Notes: a model not told the origin generated them from the letters alone. Shown: positions 17,345 to 26,418, counted from the stretch's first letter. The stretch: DNA of 64,000 nucleotides from 9FT-COMBO-48-23 sp964400675 (GCA_964400675.1 CAYNVO010000005.1:62001-126000); one strand, 5' to 3'. Numbers and translations: made by a program.

Positions 17345-18151
17345 TTAGTCGGCGGCAGACTTATCTTTCCGTCCACGGAAAGCGGGAGGTCCAAGAAGCT
17401 GACCTCCGTCCACTACTATAGTCGTGCCTGTTATATATTTAGCCAGGTCGGAGGCCAGAAATAGAACGGCACCAGCCACATCATCTGGCTCACCCATACG
17501 AAGCAAAGCAATTGACTCTACCGCAGCTTCGCCAGCTGCTGGCTCTTTCCACAGCGCTTCGCTGAGTCGCGTCTTTATTAGTCCCGGGGCAATTGCATTA
17601 ACCCTGATGCCCCACTGGCCCCATTCCTTTGCCATGACCTGGGTCAACATGATATAGGCAGCCTTCGTAACACTGTAAATATTGAGATCACTAGCTCTCA
17701 AACCACCCACTGAGGAAGTATTTATCATACAGCCACCACCCTGCTCTTTCATCACCCTAGCCACCAGCTGTGCCAGAAAAAAAGGACCTCTCAGGTTAAC
17801 GCTAAAAGTCGTGTCCCAGGCCCATTCTTCAGCATCCAGCAGTGGTCCAGCATATGGATTCGTGCCAGCGTTGTTGAACAGAACATCGATGCGGCCAAAT
17901 TCTTTCATAACCGTGCTGACTAGATTTTTTGAGTCTTCGACCTTGGCAACATGGGCGGCCACCGCCAGGCTTCTCACACCTTTAGCCTTGACTTTTTCAG
18001 CCACCTGCTCCAGGTCAGACAATTTCCGGCTGGCTACCACCACATCAGCGCCAGTGCCAGCGAAAGCCAGGGCACTGGCTTCGCCAATGCCTCGACTAGC
18101 TCCACTCACCAACACCACCTTGCCCTTCAAAGATATTTTAGAAAAGTCCAT
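17345..18151 (-). CDS. short-chain dehydrogenase/reductase
   Basis: NAD(P)-dependent SDR oxidoreductase of 268 residues. The cofactor motif is GASRGIGEA (residues 17-25), NNAG follows at about 92, and the catalytic Ser and Tyr-x3-Lys are in NTSSVGG and YSVTKAA. The C-terminal PDDVAGAVLFLASD and TGTTIVVDGG segments are typical of classical FabG-like or glucose-dehydrogenase-like SDRs. AGGAGG precedes the ATG. It stands alone between convergent yifB and a methyltransferase gene; the substrate cannot be deduced. Confidence 0.9.
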   Translation of the reverse strand: MDFSKISLKGKVVLVSGASRGIGEASALAFAGTGADVVVASRKLSDLEQVAEKVKAKGVRSLAVAAHVAKVEDSKNLVSTVMKEFGRIDVLFNNAGTNPYAGPLLDAEEWAWDTTFSVNLRGPFFLAQLVARVMKEQGGGCMINTSSVGGLRASDLNIYSVTKAAYIMLTQVMAKEWGQWGIRVNAIAPGLIKTRLSEALWKEPAAGEAAVESIALLRMGEPDDVAGAVLFLASDLAKYITGTTIVVDGGQLLGPPAFRGRKDKSAAD

Positions 18152-18251
18152 CTGTTTTCCTCCTTATTTTGACTGCCTAAAAAAGTTAGCACGCAAAAAC
18201 CTCGAAGTCAAGGCCACGATGTCATGTAATCTCTACTCTTAATTCTCTTAA

Positions 18252-19079
18252 CTAACCAATAGCTGGTTTTGAGGCTATGATTAATAAACGCCCCGCTTCC
18301 AAAAGATCATCCTGTGGCAATGTGAACCTTATCTTTCGAATGCCATGTGTAAAAGAAGACCCTGGATAAGCACAATCGAATTTCCACCCTGTCCTCCGAA
18401 ATAATAGAATTAATTCATGCATATTCCACACACGTAAATCTAATTGAAAGTCACCATCCAACATAAACGTCTTATCATCGATCTGCCTCATAAATGTCCA
18501 CTTATCTTTGTGCCGTGATGTTTGAGAATCGAATTGACGCTCATATAGGATAAGCCGGTCCTTTATTCGTTCAAAGCTGCGTTCTGAGAAATTACGAAGC
18601 AGCCAATCCCTATTAACGATATCTAAGGCAAAGAAGGCACCCGGCTTAACGAGCTTTAGGCATTGCCTTAATATATCATCATTAGTATCATCATCGTAGA
18701 AACCAAACGACGTCCACAGGCAGAAGATACCATCGAAAGGCTCTTCGTTAGAAAGCGCTGATTGGATCTGCCTCATATCCACGACTTTGAAACGGACTTT
18801 ATTCTCGACTTTACGTTTTTGTGCTCTTTTTCTGGCTATTTCTATGTAAGCAGGTGACAAATCCGTTCCAAGCACGTTTATCCCCCGCTTCCCCAACTCT
18901 ATCGAGTGACGACCAATACCGCAATTCAAGTCCAGTACCCTTTTTGGCTTGTACCCTTGTATATCAAGCAAACTCAAAATATCTCTTATTTCTGTCCGTG
19001 CCTGTGGGCTAAGCTCTCGTAATATGCTTAGAAAAAGCTGTGGATTCTCTTCGAATAGTTCTTCTGTCCAGTGCTGCAT
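18252..19079 (-). CDS. class I SAM-dependent methyltransferase
   Basis: Rossmann-fold methyltransferase of 275 residues. SAM motif I is VLDLNCGIGRHSIELG near residue 48, followed by the acidic loop VLGTDLSPAYI, motif VVDMRQI near residue 105 and FDGIFCLWTSFGFY. The sequence resembles small-molecule (YcgJ/UbiE-like) enzymes. A GGAGGT lies just upstream of the ATG. It is located after the ABC exporter genes in the same direction, with 18 bases between, so it may be the last gene of that unit. Substrate unknown. Confidence 0.85.
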   Translation of the reverse strand: MQHWTEELFEENPQLFLSILRELSPQARTEIRDILSLLDIQGYKPKRVLDLNCGIGRHSIELGKRGINVLGTDLSPAYIEIARKRAQKRKVENKVRFKVVDMRQIQSALSNEEPFDGIFCLWTSFGFYDDDTNDDILRQCLKLVKPGAFFALDIVNRDWLLRNFSERSFERIKDRLILYERQFDSQTSRHKDKWTFMRQIDDKTFMLDGDFQLDLRVWNMHELILLFRRTGWKFDCAYPGSSFTHGIRKIRFTLPQDDLLEAGRLLIIASKPAIG

Positions 19080-19097
19080 CGGTACCTCCTTTAATCT

Positions 19098-20306
19098 CTA
19101 TCCCCAAATAGCATCCAAAATCTTTATCCGCATCACCCGCCACACGGGTATGAAAGCAGCCACAAGGGACACAATCAGCAGGATGAAAGCCATACGCGCA
19201 GTATAAACAGGCTTGGTTGTGAGATAGGCAGGACCGAAGGGGAACTCGAAAGGATGACGGGCTTCTATGGGTATTATCACATACTTGAAGGCTAGAATGC
19301 CAATAATTAACCCAATAACCGCGTAGAACAATGCCCGGATTAAATAGGAGATGGTGATAGAACGAGATTTAATGCCTATGGCACGCTGTATGCCAATCTG
19401 GCGCCGCCGATTGACTACATCAACATAGGTGACTATAAAGACCGTAATTCCGGCTATGAGGTAGTTGACTACATTTAATATCTGGTTTATCAGGACAAAG
19501 CTCTCAGTCATGCTCTCCACAAGCCCGGCAGTTTCATCCCACGTCTGGAAAGCGAGGCCATTCCGCATACTGGCTATTCGTTCAATTATCAGCTCGGGGT
19601 CGACGCCTTCTTCCAGCTTCACGCGTATGCTGGTAGCCTTTTTATTCATATTAGGCATTACTGAGTTGAACTCCAGGTCGGTCACAAAAGCCTGTATGTC
19701 AGTTTGAATGAATCCGGTATCGAAAATGCCTTTAACCGTGTACTGCTTCTCAATGCCATTGCTATAAGTTACCACCACTTTGTCACCAGCATGTACATAG
19801 CGCAATGAGCTGGAATACAATTCGATATCATCGAGGTCAGCACCGGCTAGCTGAACGCCCAGTAGTATCTGCCCTCGGTCGCGCGAGTCAAGATATATGC
19901 CCTCAATTAGAGACTCCGCAACCTCGAAAACCATCATCTCTTGCGCCGGGTCAATACCGATGACAACACAATTGACCCGCTCATCTTCAAAAGTAACGTA
20001 GGCATTTATGTTGTTCCTGGCACTGGCAGCTACAACGCCATCTATGGATTCAATGCTCTGTACAAGGTCATCAGCGTGGCTTATGACGGTATCATCACCT
20101 CCAGGCTCGATGATGATATCTCCTGAATAGGTCTTTATCAGTATAGTATTCATGCTCACGGTTGCCCCGCTTATCAGTCCCGGGACGAAGAGAAGATTCA
20201 TGGTCACCAGGACTAGCATGAAGATTGTTAACAGGATGATGCCGATATTCCCCCTAACAATCGACTTTAAGGCAAGGAATGTTGCAACTCTGAACAACCC
20301 AGTCAT
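19098..20306 (-). CDS. ABC exporter permease, FtsX/MacB type
   Basis: Membrane component of an ABC transport system in the MacB/LolC family, 402 residues. Predicted topology is one N-terminal helix (residues 20-45), a large extracytoplasmic domain (about 50-270, including VNCVVIGIDP and QILLGVQLAGADL) and three C-terminal helices in an FtsX core (NYLIAGITVFIVTYVDV, then two more). Its start overlaps the stop of the ATPase gene by one base, a clear sign of translational coupling. It probably moves lipids, lipoproteins or peptides outward, or acts mechanically; the substrate is not readable. Confidence 0.9.
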   Translation of the reverse strand: MTGLFRVATFLALKSIVRGNIGIILLTIFMLVLVTMNLLFVPGLISGATVSMNTILIKTYSGDIIIEPGGDDTVISHADDLVQSIESIDGVVAASARNNINAYVTFEDERVNCVVIGIDPAQEMMVFEVAESLIEGIYLDSRDRGQILLGVQLAGADLDDIELYSSSLRYVHAGDKVVVTYSNGIEKQYTVKGIFDTGFIQTDIQAFVTDLEFNSVMPNMNKKATSIRVKLEEGVDPELIIERIASMRNGLAFQTWDETAGLVESMTESFVLINQILNVVNYLIAGITVFIVTYVDVVNRRRQIGIQRAIGIKSRSITISYLIRALFYAVIGLIIGILAFKYVIIPIEARHPFEFPFGPAYLTTKPVYTARMAFILLIVSLVAAFIPVWRVMRIKILDAIWG

Positions 20307-20986
20307 TATATCTGGCTACCTTCCTTTACCATTTTGCCATCGCTGAGCACGATTAGACAGCGGGCATATCCTTTATCGTCAGGGTCGTGTGAAACAAAAA
20401 TAATGGTGACCTTCATCTCCTGATTAAGATTGACCAGCGTCTCCATAACCTTCCTGCTGGATATAGTGTCCAGGTTGGCACAGGGCTCATCGGCAAATAT
20501 AATCCTGGGACTGTTTATCAGGGCACGGGCAATAGCCACCCTCTGCTGCTCGCCACCAGACAGCTCCTTGGGGTAATGACGTATCCTTTGCCCCAAGCCA
20601 ACCAGCTCAAGCAGATCCTTAGCCCTTCCCTTAAAGTCGACCCCCTTCTCACCGAGCATCATGCCGGGCAAATAAACGTTCTCATGAGCCGTCAGCTCAG
20701 CAAGCAGGGCATATTCCTGGAAAACGTAGCCCAGATGTTGGAGACGCAGCGTGGCTCGAGCGTCATCTGAGAGTTTGGTTACGACCTCATTATCAATGAT
20801 TATCTCGCCAGAAGTAGGGCGGTCGAGCAAACCAAGCTGCCTGAGCAATGTGGATTTTCCCGAGCCGCTCTTGCCCATAATGCAGACCATATCGCCATCG
20901 GCAATACTGAAAGATATATCGTCCAGCGCCCTGACCTGCACATCGCCAAGCCCGTACATTTTGCTTAAATTTCGAACTTCTAACAT
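20306..20986 (-). CDS. ABC transporter ATP-binding protein, LolD/MacB type
   Basis: ATPase partner of the FtsX-type permease, 226 residues. Walker A is GKSGSGKSTLLRQL near residue 38, the Q-loop follows in YVFQEYALL, the ABC signature is ELSGGEQQRVAIARAL, Walker B is IIFADEPCANLD and the H-loop is FVSHDPDD. The pattern of short length and no extra domains is typical of LolD/FtsE-like proteins. It is the first gene of a two- or three-gene unit continuing to 18252. Confidence 0.94.
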   Translation of the reverse strand: MLEVRNLSKMYGLGDVQVRALDDISFSIADGDMVCIMGKSGSGKSTLLRQLGLLDRPTSGEIIIDNEVVTKLSDDARATLRLQHLGYVFQEYALLAELTAHENVYLPGMMLGEKGVDFKGRAKDLLELVGLGQRIRHYPKELSGGEQQRVAIARALINSPRIIFADEPCANLDTISSRKVMETLVNLNQEMKVTIIFVSHDPDDKGYARCLIVLSDGKMVKEGSQI

Positions 20987-21011
20987 ATGTCCATAAATAA
21001 ACCTTTGCCTA

Positions 21012-21767
21012 TCACCTGACAGAGCCTATCCTTTTCTGTACTTTCTCCCAGGAATCGGTGATAAGAAAACTGTCCTCCATATTATCGAGCATCATGAGGA
21101 ACTTAGTCATAGGTGCTGAAAACGTAAGCATATTTTGGTTAACAAACGGACGGGCTGAGATATCGAACAGCCCGATAACTCCTCTGGGACGTTTAGATTT
21201 ACCTTCAAGGTAAGGGTACTGAACAATCGAGCCACAGCCGGCGCTGAACGGGGCAAAAACTCCATTCGGCTCGGATTCATCGAAATTCGCCAGCGTAAAC
21301 AGACCGGCAAGGACATCAGGTTGGGCGAAGAAGATAACAACCTCCGGATTATCTGACTTCTCAAGATTGTCCCATCTCTTGAAGACTATATAACGAGCCG
21401 GTGCCTTAAACGGAGGCGCGTATTTCATTCCCTCCGTAACAAGCTCTGGGGATTTTTTGTAGCGCTCACCCTCGAGCCTTCCCGGAATTCCACAGGAGAG
21501 GAAATATTCAAAGTCGGGCATAATTCTCTGGCTGAATCCGAGATATCGCCTGCCACCAAAGCAACCAACTGAGTCGGCATTGTAGCAGAATGAGTCCCCT
21601 TTCCTTACCTTTAACAGGTCACCGATTACACACCTGTGCCCCGATGTAGGCTTAATCAGTTCAGCATGGCCTTCTTCATCAGTATAATAGAAGGCAATCG
21701 GGAGTTCGGCACCGTTAAAGTACCTTTTCCACAGTACGCCGAATTTCTCTTTAATCTTCATGCCCAT
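21012..21767 (-). CDS. DUF169 family protein
   Basis: Member of DUF169, a family common in anaerobic bacteria and archaea with unknown activity. Seen features: LPIAFYYTDEE near residue 22, GHRCVIGDLLKVRKGDSFCYNADSVGCFGGRRYLGF is the family core (three Cys at about 46, 60 and 67), and CGSIVQYPYLEG near residue 180. The repeated conserved Cys suggests a metal or Fe-S site, not proven. AGGAG precedes the ATG by eight bases. It lies upstream of the ABC genes in the same direction with 25 bases between. Confidence 0.85.
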   Translation of the reverse strand: MGMKIKEKFGVLWKRYFNGAELPIAFYYTDEEGHAELIKPTSGHRCVIGDLLKVRKGDSFCYNADSVGCFGGRRYLGFSQRIMPDFEYFLSCGIPGRLEGERYKKSPELVTEGMKYAPPFKAPARYIVFKRWDNLEKSDNPEVVIFFAQPDVLAGLFTLANFDESEPNGVFAPFSAGCGSIVQYPYLEGKSKRPRGVIGLFDISARPFVNQNMLTFSAPMTKFLMMLDNMEDSFLITDSWEKVQKRIGSVR

Positions 21768-21809
21768 AGAGTAACTCTCCTGTCTGATTTTGCAGCGGCA
21801 AATAGCGAA

Positions 21810-22145
21810 CTAGTGGACAAACCGCATGGTTACAAAAGCTACAGCCACATAGAGGAACACGCCTATGAGAACAGAAGGCACGATCCCCCATCTGGGTAAG
21901 ATAAATATCATAGCGACGGCATATAGTATCCAAGCTGGTATCAAAAACAGCATGCCTTTGAAGTATGAGACCGTGGCACCGATACCACTATTAAAATATA
22001 TTATGAGCAGAGTCACGAGGGTGATACTGGGAAAAAACGCCACAAATGCGGCAAGCAGCCCTTTACCCTGGCTTCCAAAATAAGTTACCAGAGTCACAAT
22101 TGTTCCGCCGAGGACGAAGTATAACGACAGTAATTTAACATCCAT
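21810..22145 (-). CDS. four-helix membrane protein, DUF3147/GlpM-like
   Basis: 111-residue integral membrane protein with four predicted helices (about residues 6-25, 31-50, 58-80, 85-107) joined by very short loops. The helix spacing, GSQGKGLLAAFVAFFPSI and the second-half FLIPAWILY resemble the DUF3147/GlpM family, but this is recognition by pattern only. It is immediately upstream of the DUF169 gene and probably cotranscribed with it. Confidence 0.65.
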   Translation of the reverse strand: MDVKLLSLYFVLGGTIVTLVTYFGSQGKGLLAAFVAFFPSITLVTLLIIYFNSGIGATVSYFKGMLFLIPAWILYAVAMIFILPRWGIVPSVLIGVFLYVAVAFVTMRFVH

Positions 22146-22312
22146 CGCTTGCCTCCCGTGCTATTCGCCAGCGCTGAAGAGATATACTAGTCAGGATTAA
22201 AGGCTTTTGTCAATTTTATGAGTAAGACTCACCGCCTGATGGGTACATACCATTGACAAGGGGATTATAATATGATAGGTGCAGACAACCTTAACATCCG
22301 GGGGTGAATAAA

Positions 22313-22942
22313 ATGACCACTTTACAGAAAACTTTGCTCTACATCTTCCTCGCATTCGCTATACTTTTCATCGGCCTGCTACCGCTCGAACCTTACACGT
22401 GCAATTTCGTCATTAAAGCTATACCGGCAATAAGCCTGGCCGCGCTGGCATTTATAGCAGTCTCCGATTCGAGAGGTAAGTTACTGTCTGCGTCTCTGCT
22501 ATTTTGCGCCGCTGCCGATATCGCCCTGGAGCTAGAAGCAGGAAAGTATTTCATTATCGGCCTAGGATTATTCCTCATCGCCCACATACTGTTCATAATA
22601 ACCTTCTCCAGAGATTTCAAAGCTCAAAAATCCCGGATTCCTGTCATCATTATGCTTATCGTCTATGCCAAGATGATGGCTTTTGTCATGACGCCCTATC
22701 TCAAAGATATGACAATACCGGTCTATATCTACTTAACTGCTATAACTTTGATGGCAATTTTCGCATCGCTGAGGGTATCAAAGAACGATTTCACATTATA
22801 TGGAGCCATATCTTTCATAGTTTCCGATTCGATTATTGCCCTAAATAAATTCATGATGCCGGTGCCGGCGGCGGATTACCTTATTATGATTACATACTAC
22901 CTGTCGCTGTTCCTTATAGTTTACGGCTTTTCGAAAGAATAA
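22313..22942 (+). CDS. YhhN-family membrane protein (lysoplasmalogenase-like)
   Basis: Polytopic membrane protein of 209 residues with about eight hydrophobic helices, matching the YhhN/TMEM86 family whose characterised members hydrolyse lysoplasmalogen. Conserved acidic residues lie in the family positions: SDSRGKLLSASLLFCAAADIAL (Asp in the second and third helices) and SFIVSDSIIALNKF near the C-terminus. ATG 22313 has GGGGGTGA six bases upstream; GTG 22304 overlaps that site and was rejected. Confidence 0.85.
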   Translation: MTTLQKTLLYIFLAFAILFIGLLPLEPYTCNFVIKAIPAISLAALAFIAVSDSRGKLLSASLLFCAAADIALELEAGKYFIIGLGLFLIAHILFIITFSRDFKAQKSRIPVIIMLIVYAKMMAFVMTPYLKDMTIPVYIYLTAITLMAIFASLRVSKNDFTLYGAISFIVSDSIIALNKFMMPVPAADYLIMITYYLSLFLIVYGFSKE

Positions 22943-22996
22943 CCGATGGTGAAATAAGAAAATAAAATTACCCTGCGGTGAATCACGCATAATGAA

Positions 22997-23033
22997 TAAG
23001 GCTGGATATCCTTTTCTCTGATATCCAGCCTTA
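22997..23033. terminator. perfect 14-bp hairpin
   Basis: TAAGGCTGGATATC (22997-23010) pairs exactly with GATATCCAGCCTTA (23020-23033) around a 9-base loop. It lies between the convergent YhhN gene and the 49-residue ORF. No strong T-run follows on either strand, so it is either a weak bidirectional terminator or an RNA-stability element. Confidence 0.6.
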
Positions 23034-23099
23034 CACTGCGTACTTCTTGTTCAATCTTCTTCCACTACCTCCTTTTTCTGGATTCTTTCTGAGCGGCGT

Positions 23100-23249
23100 C
23101 TAGCCTGTAGCCTTGGCAGTAGCCTTGGCTCGCCGCGCCCTCCTGGCAGCCTCGACAAGACCGCCCATGGTCGGATACCAAACATACGCTACCGGGAAGA
23201 GGATGACTGGTATTGCCAGTGCTAGTGCTACGATAATCTCGACTGTCAT
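23100..23249 (-). CDS. 49-residue single-helix membrane peptide
   Basis: Small ORF with a very good Shine-Dalgarno (AGGAGG eight bases before ATG at 23249). Reading TVEIIVALALAIPVILFPVA then YVWYPTMGGL, the peptide has one N-terminal hydrophobic helix ending in aromatic residues, and a C-terminal tail rich in Arg, Lys and Ala (AARRARRAKATAKATG). This N-out/C-in small membrane protein pattern plus the strong start supports translation. No family recognised. The adjoining stretch 23250-23595 holds nothing else that I can identify. Confidence 0.6.
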   Translation of the reverse strand: MTVEIIVALALAIPVILFPVAYVWYPTMGGLVEAARRARRAKATAKATG

Positions 23250-23595
23250 TGTTTTTACCTCCTTTCTTTATTTTCCCTTATCTCGACCTTCCGCCTATAG
23301 TTTAACATGCTAGTATCGCTGTGACTTCCGCCTCAATACCTGTTTCCAATAACCAGAAACACCTAAAACAATCGCTTCAATCCATCACTTCATGCCTACC
23401 TGACACCATATTTGAATAGGTATATATGCTCATCCATGTCGCTATGCAGCTTCAAATGTCGAATCCGCTGTCAAGATGAGGTTTTGATACAGAGTATTAA
23501 GGAGAAAGGGAAATACTGGCAATCACCTAGGCCTTTGAACAATAAGCTTAAGATAAAGAAGAGACCCGCGTGGTTTTCTTAATTGGCAAATGGTA

Positions 23596-24738
23596 TCATG
23601 CTACAGGCAATGTGAAGAAAAAGGTGCTACCTTTTCCCTTACGGCTTTCCACCCACACCATTCCCCCGTGCAGTTCCACGAGCCGTTTCACCATAGCCAG
23701 CCCTATGCCAGCTCCTCCACGTCCCCTCCGTCGCGACCGGTCTGCCTTGTAGAAATGGTCGAAAACATGAGGTAAGTCCTCGGTAGCTATGCCGCTTCCG
23801 GAATCTGATACAGATACCGTAACCAAACCCGGTGTCTTTAAACCTGCGCCGATTTTAATAGCCCCACCAGCTCGCGTATATCTGAGAGCGTTGTCAATAA
23901 GATTATGCATAACCTGACGTATACGGTCCCTGTCGATAAATACCGCTGGTAATTCTTCTGATAGCTCCGCACTAATGGAAATTCGGTTCTCATAGCAGCG
24001 GCTCTGGACACTGGCTATCTGTGCCGAAATGAATTCGCCCAACTCGGTGGCACTCTGAGATAACTTAAGCTGACCTGCCTCCGCGAGTGACAGGTCCCTA
24101 AGGTCGGTCACCAACCTAGAAAGGAGCACGGTTTCATCATATACCGAGGCGACTTGCTCCGGCGTAGGAGTGATAACTCCATCGAGCCAGGCTTCCAGAT
24201 TCCCCTGAACAATGCTGAGCGGATTGCGCAACTCATGGGCGATGTCAGCCAGAAACTGACGTCTGCTCTTTTCCTTCTTCTCCAGCTGTTCAGCCATGGT
24301 ATTAAAAGCATCGGATACCTCACCAATCTCATCATCAGTCTTCTGTGAAACCCGATATGAGAAATCGCCGGCGGCAACTTTACGTGCCGCCAAAGTCAGT
24401 TGTCTCATAGGTCCGGTAATGAGCCAGCTGAACAAAAAACCCAGGGCAACGCCGACCAGGACAGCTACCCAAGCTGCCAGCCACAGAGAATTACGAACGG
24501 CATCGAGGAAAGCTTGTTCCGCCTCACCCATATAGCAGGGCATGCCACCCTGAACACCAGAGCCTGCCCCGGGGTACATCGAACCAGGTGGGGCTTGTCC
24601 CTGGTAGCTTTCCTGACAGTAGCATCTGAACTCATTCTGGACCGAATTATTCACCCACATGGCTATAACGCCCACACTCACCAGGGCAATTCCCACGAAG
24701 AGCAGTGATAGTTTCACCGATAACTTACGTAACATCAT
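23596..24738 (-). CDS. sensor histidine kinase (HAMP, HisKA, HATPase)
   Basis: Membrane sensor kinase of 380 residues, BaeS-like. One N-terminal helix (residues 9-30), a short extracytoplasmic sensor of about 60 residues unusually rich in Gly/Pro/Cys (CYCQESYQGQAPPG, GGMPCYMG), and a second helix (about 84-108) precede a HAMP domain. The H-box is ADIAHELRNPLS, the N-box NLIDNALRYT, and G-boxes are SDSGSGIA and GAGIGLAMV. The start overlaps the regulator stop by four bases, so the pair is translationally coupled. The cysteines suggest redox or metal sensing, which is inference. Confidence 0.95.
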   Translation of the reverse strand: MMLRKLSVKLSLLFVGIALVSVGVIAMWVNNSVQNEFRCYCQESYQGQAPPGSMYPGAGSGVQGGMPCYMGEAEQAFLDAVRNSLWLAAWVAVLVGVALGFLFSWLITGPMRQLTLAARKVAAGDFSYRVSQKTDDEIGEVSDAFNTMAEQLEKKEKSRRQFLADIAHELRNPLSIVQGNLEAWLDGVITPTPEQVASVYDETVLLSRLVTDLRDLSLAEAGQLKLSQSATELGEFISAQIASVQSRCYENRISISAELSEELPAVFIDRDRIRQVMHNLIDNALRYTRAGGAIKIGAGLKTPGLVTVSVSDSGSGIATEDLPHVFDHFYKADRSRRRGRGGAGIGLAMVKRLVELHGGMVWVESRKGKGSTFFFTLPVA

Positions 24739-25421
24739 TTCTCCAATTTGTAGCCAACGCCCCGTACTGTAACCAGCGGGTTGGTAGATTCAGGTGCCAA
24801 TTTTGATATCTTCTGTCTGATATTCTTAATGTGAGCATCTATAGTTCGCTCGTAACCTTCGTAAGACTCGCCAAAGGCTGAATCCATTAGCTGAAGCCTG
24901 GTATAAACTCTACCGGGATTACGAGCCAAGACAGAAAGCAGTTTGAACTCAGCAGCAGTTAAACTAAGTGCTTGCCCCAAATAGATTGCCTCATGTTTTT
25001 CCGAGTCCAGGCGAAGGTCTCCAGCATCAATCTGCTCACCTTGCTTCAGCCCTTCCCTGTACCTCCGCAATACAGCACTGACTCTGGCGGCAAGCTCACG
25101 GGGGCTGAACGGTTTGGTGACATAGTCATCAGCGCCGAGTTCAAGGCCAACGATTTTGTCCGTCTCCTCATCTCGAGCTGTAAGCATTATAATCGGCACG
25201 TTCGATTGCTTCCTGATAGTTCGGCAAACCTCCAAACCATCCAACTCAGGCAAATTTAAATCCAGAAGGATAAGGTCTGGTTTATGGATCTGAGCCTGCC
25301 CGATGGCAGCTTTGCCATCGGCAGCGATGATGACATCATAGCCATCCTTTACAAGATATGCCCTGATGAGTTCGCAGACCTTAGGTTCATCATCTACCAG
25401 TAAAATCGTGCTATGTGCCAT
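24735..25421 (-). CDS. OmpR-family response regulator
   Basis: DNA-binding partner of the kinase at 23596. The receiver domain has the acidic pair DDEPKV, phospho-acceptor Asp in LILLDLNLPELDG, Thr in IMLTARDEE and Lys in DYVTKPFSP. The C-terminal winged helix ends with NIRQKISKLAPES and VRGVGYKLE. ATG 25421 (MAHSTILLVDDE) was chosen over an upstream TTG that would add a non-conserved leader. A terminator separates it from the small exported protein gene upstream, so it has its own promoter or depends on read-through. Confidence 0.95.
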   Translation of the reverse strand: MAHSTILLVDDEPKVCELIRAYLVKDGYDVIIAADGKAAIGQAQIHKPDLILLDLNLPELDGLEVCRTIRKQSNVPIIMLTARDEETDKIVGLELGADDYVTKPFSPRELAARVSAVLRRYREGLKQGEQIDAGDLRLDSEKHEAIYLGQALSLTAAEFKLLSVLARNPGRVYTRLQLMDSAFGESYEGYERTIDAHIKNIRQKISKLAPESTNPLVTVRGVGYKLEK

Positions 25422-25456
25422 CGCCTGCCCACCGTGCTGCAGTCTGAATTGTAGCA

Positions 25457-25497
25457 TATAAAATTGTTAGGGGCGAAGCTCGACCACTTCGCCCCTA
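25457..25497 (-). terminator. Rho-independent terminator on the minus strand
   Basis: An 11-bp perfect stem TAGGGGCGAAG (25468-25478) / CTTCGCCCCTA (25487-25497) with an 8-base loop is followed on the minus strand by ACAATTTTAT. It ends the transcript of the Gly/Cys-rich exported peptide before the regulator gene. Confidence 0.7.
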
Positions 25498-25624
25498 TTG
25501 CTTAGGAGGTGTATTTTGATACGTCGGTATTCCGACTGGACAGTTATCATAAAATTGACTACCTGTATCTGTGACACGGCATCTGGTAGCCGGAATCGTC
25601 ATCACCAGATAACTCACCCGGCCC

Positions 25625-25870
25625 TTAACCTGCCCCAAGACCAGCACAATAACCCCCACCTCCACAACCTCCACATCCACCACCATTACCGTCAAATGGA
25701 CAGTCTGCATACTGCTGGCCGGGACACTGTGAGCAATCATACGATACATAAGGACAATTCAAAACCGAGGTGTCATTTTCCTTAGCCAGGACCAGCCCAG
25801 CACCTATGACCAGTACCAACACTGCAACCAGTATTGGAATCCCGATTTTCAAAAGCTTGCTCATGTACAT
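25625..25870 (-). CDS. small exported Gly/Cys-rich protein
   Basis: 81-residue protein of unknown family. Residues 3-28 make a signal anchor (KLLKIGIPILVAVLVLVIGA), ending in AKEN that could be a signal-peptidase site. The mature part has seven or eight cysteines: CPYVSYDCSQCPGQQYADCPF followed by a Gly tract with GGCGGCGGGGYC. The pattern suggests a secreted or anchored metal-binding or disulfide-rich peptide. AGGAG lies just before ATG 25870; a second ATG six bases on is equally possible. It is upstream of a kinase whose sensor loop is also Cys/Gly-rich, so a functional link is worth testing. Confidence 0.6.
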   Translation of the reverse strand: MYMSKLLKIGIPILVAVLVLVIGAGLVLAKENDTSVLNCPYVSYDCSQCPGQQYADCPFDGNGGGCGGCGGGGYCAGLGAG

Positions 25871-26031
25871 TAGTCTCCTTTCTGATATAAATAATAGCAG
25901 GCTAATGTGAACCTATTGTGAAGATAGTGTGAGGTTTTTGTGAATTTTGATGATGCGGCTAATGATTATTTGCCTTTAGCTAAGGATTCTCACATAGAGC
26001 TAATGGTATCCCGTGCCGACATCGTATTCAT

Positions 26032-26418
26032 TCAACTCAGTCTGGAACCACAATTGCCACAGAACCTTGACGGAGCAGTAATGGCGGCTCCGCATCTGGC
26101 ACAATAAGATTCCAGGGTTGAACCGCAGCCTCCGCAGAATTGCTGCCCTGGGGCAACCTTGCACCCGCACTTAGGGCAAGCGACGCTCTGCTGTATCCAC
26201 TGAGGTTGCTGAGGCACCGGCCCATATTGCTCCGCTGGCTCTGCTACCAGATCTGCCTTTGTCTGTGACAACCTGCCACCACCCCAAATAGCCACAAAAC
26301 AGACCGTGGGAACAAGTATAACGACAACCATGTTAAACCCAGAAGGAAGCCACAATATCAAGTTCAACAGCAGCCCTACCATTCCCAATACAATTAAAAT
26401 ACCACCTATAGTCCTCAT
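26032..26418 (-). CDS. membrane protein with double zinc ribbon
   Basis: 128-residue protein with two N-terminal helices (about residues 5-25 and 30-48), a Pro/Gln linker (QYGPVPQQPQW) and two C-terminal zinc ribbons. The four CxxC pairs are in CPKCG, FCGGCG, YCARCG and FCGNCG, matching the DZANK/zinc-ribbon_2 type found in many bacterial membrane proteins. Function unknown. It lies alone, 168 bases from metF in the same direction. Confidence 0.75.
   Translation of the reverse strand: MRTIGGILIVLGMVGLLLNLILWLPSGFNMVVVILVPTVCFVAIWGGGRLSQTKADLVAEPAEQYGPVPQQPQWIQQSVACPKCGCKVAPGQQFCGGCGSTLESYCARCGAAITAPSRFCGNCGSRLS

Noticed and set aside
22253..22276. TTGACA followed by TATAAT as a promoter of the YhhN gene
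   Set aside because: Spacing is only 7 bases, so the pair cannot be a normal sigma-70 promoter; an extended -10 form is not present.
23113..23313. + strand ORF of 66 residues in the intergenic region
   Set aside because: It lies antisense to the 49-residue peptide, which has a much better ribosome-binding site and a coherent membrane helix.
25495..25749. 84-residue ORF overlapping the Gly/Cys-rich peptide in another frame
   Set aside because: The competing frame has a clear signal anchor and AGGAG start; this one has neither.
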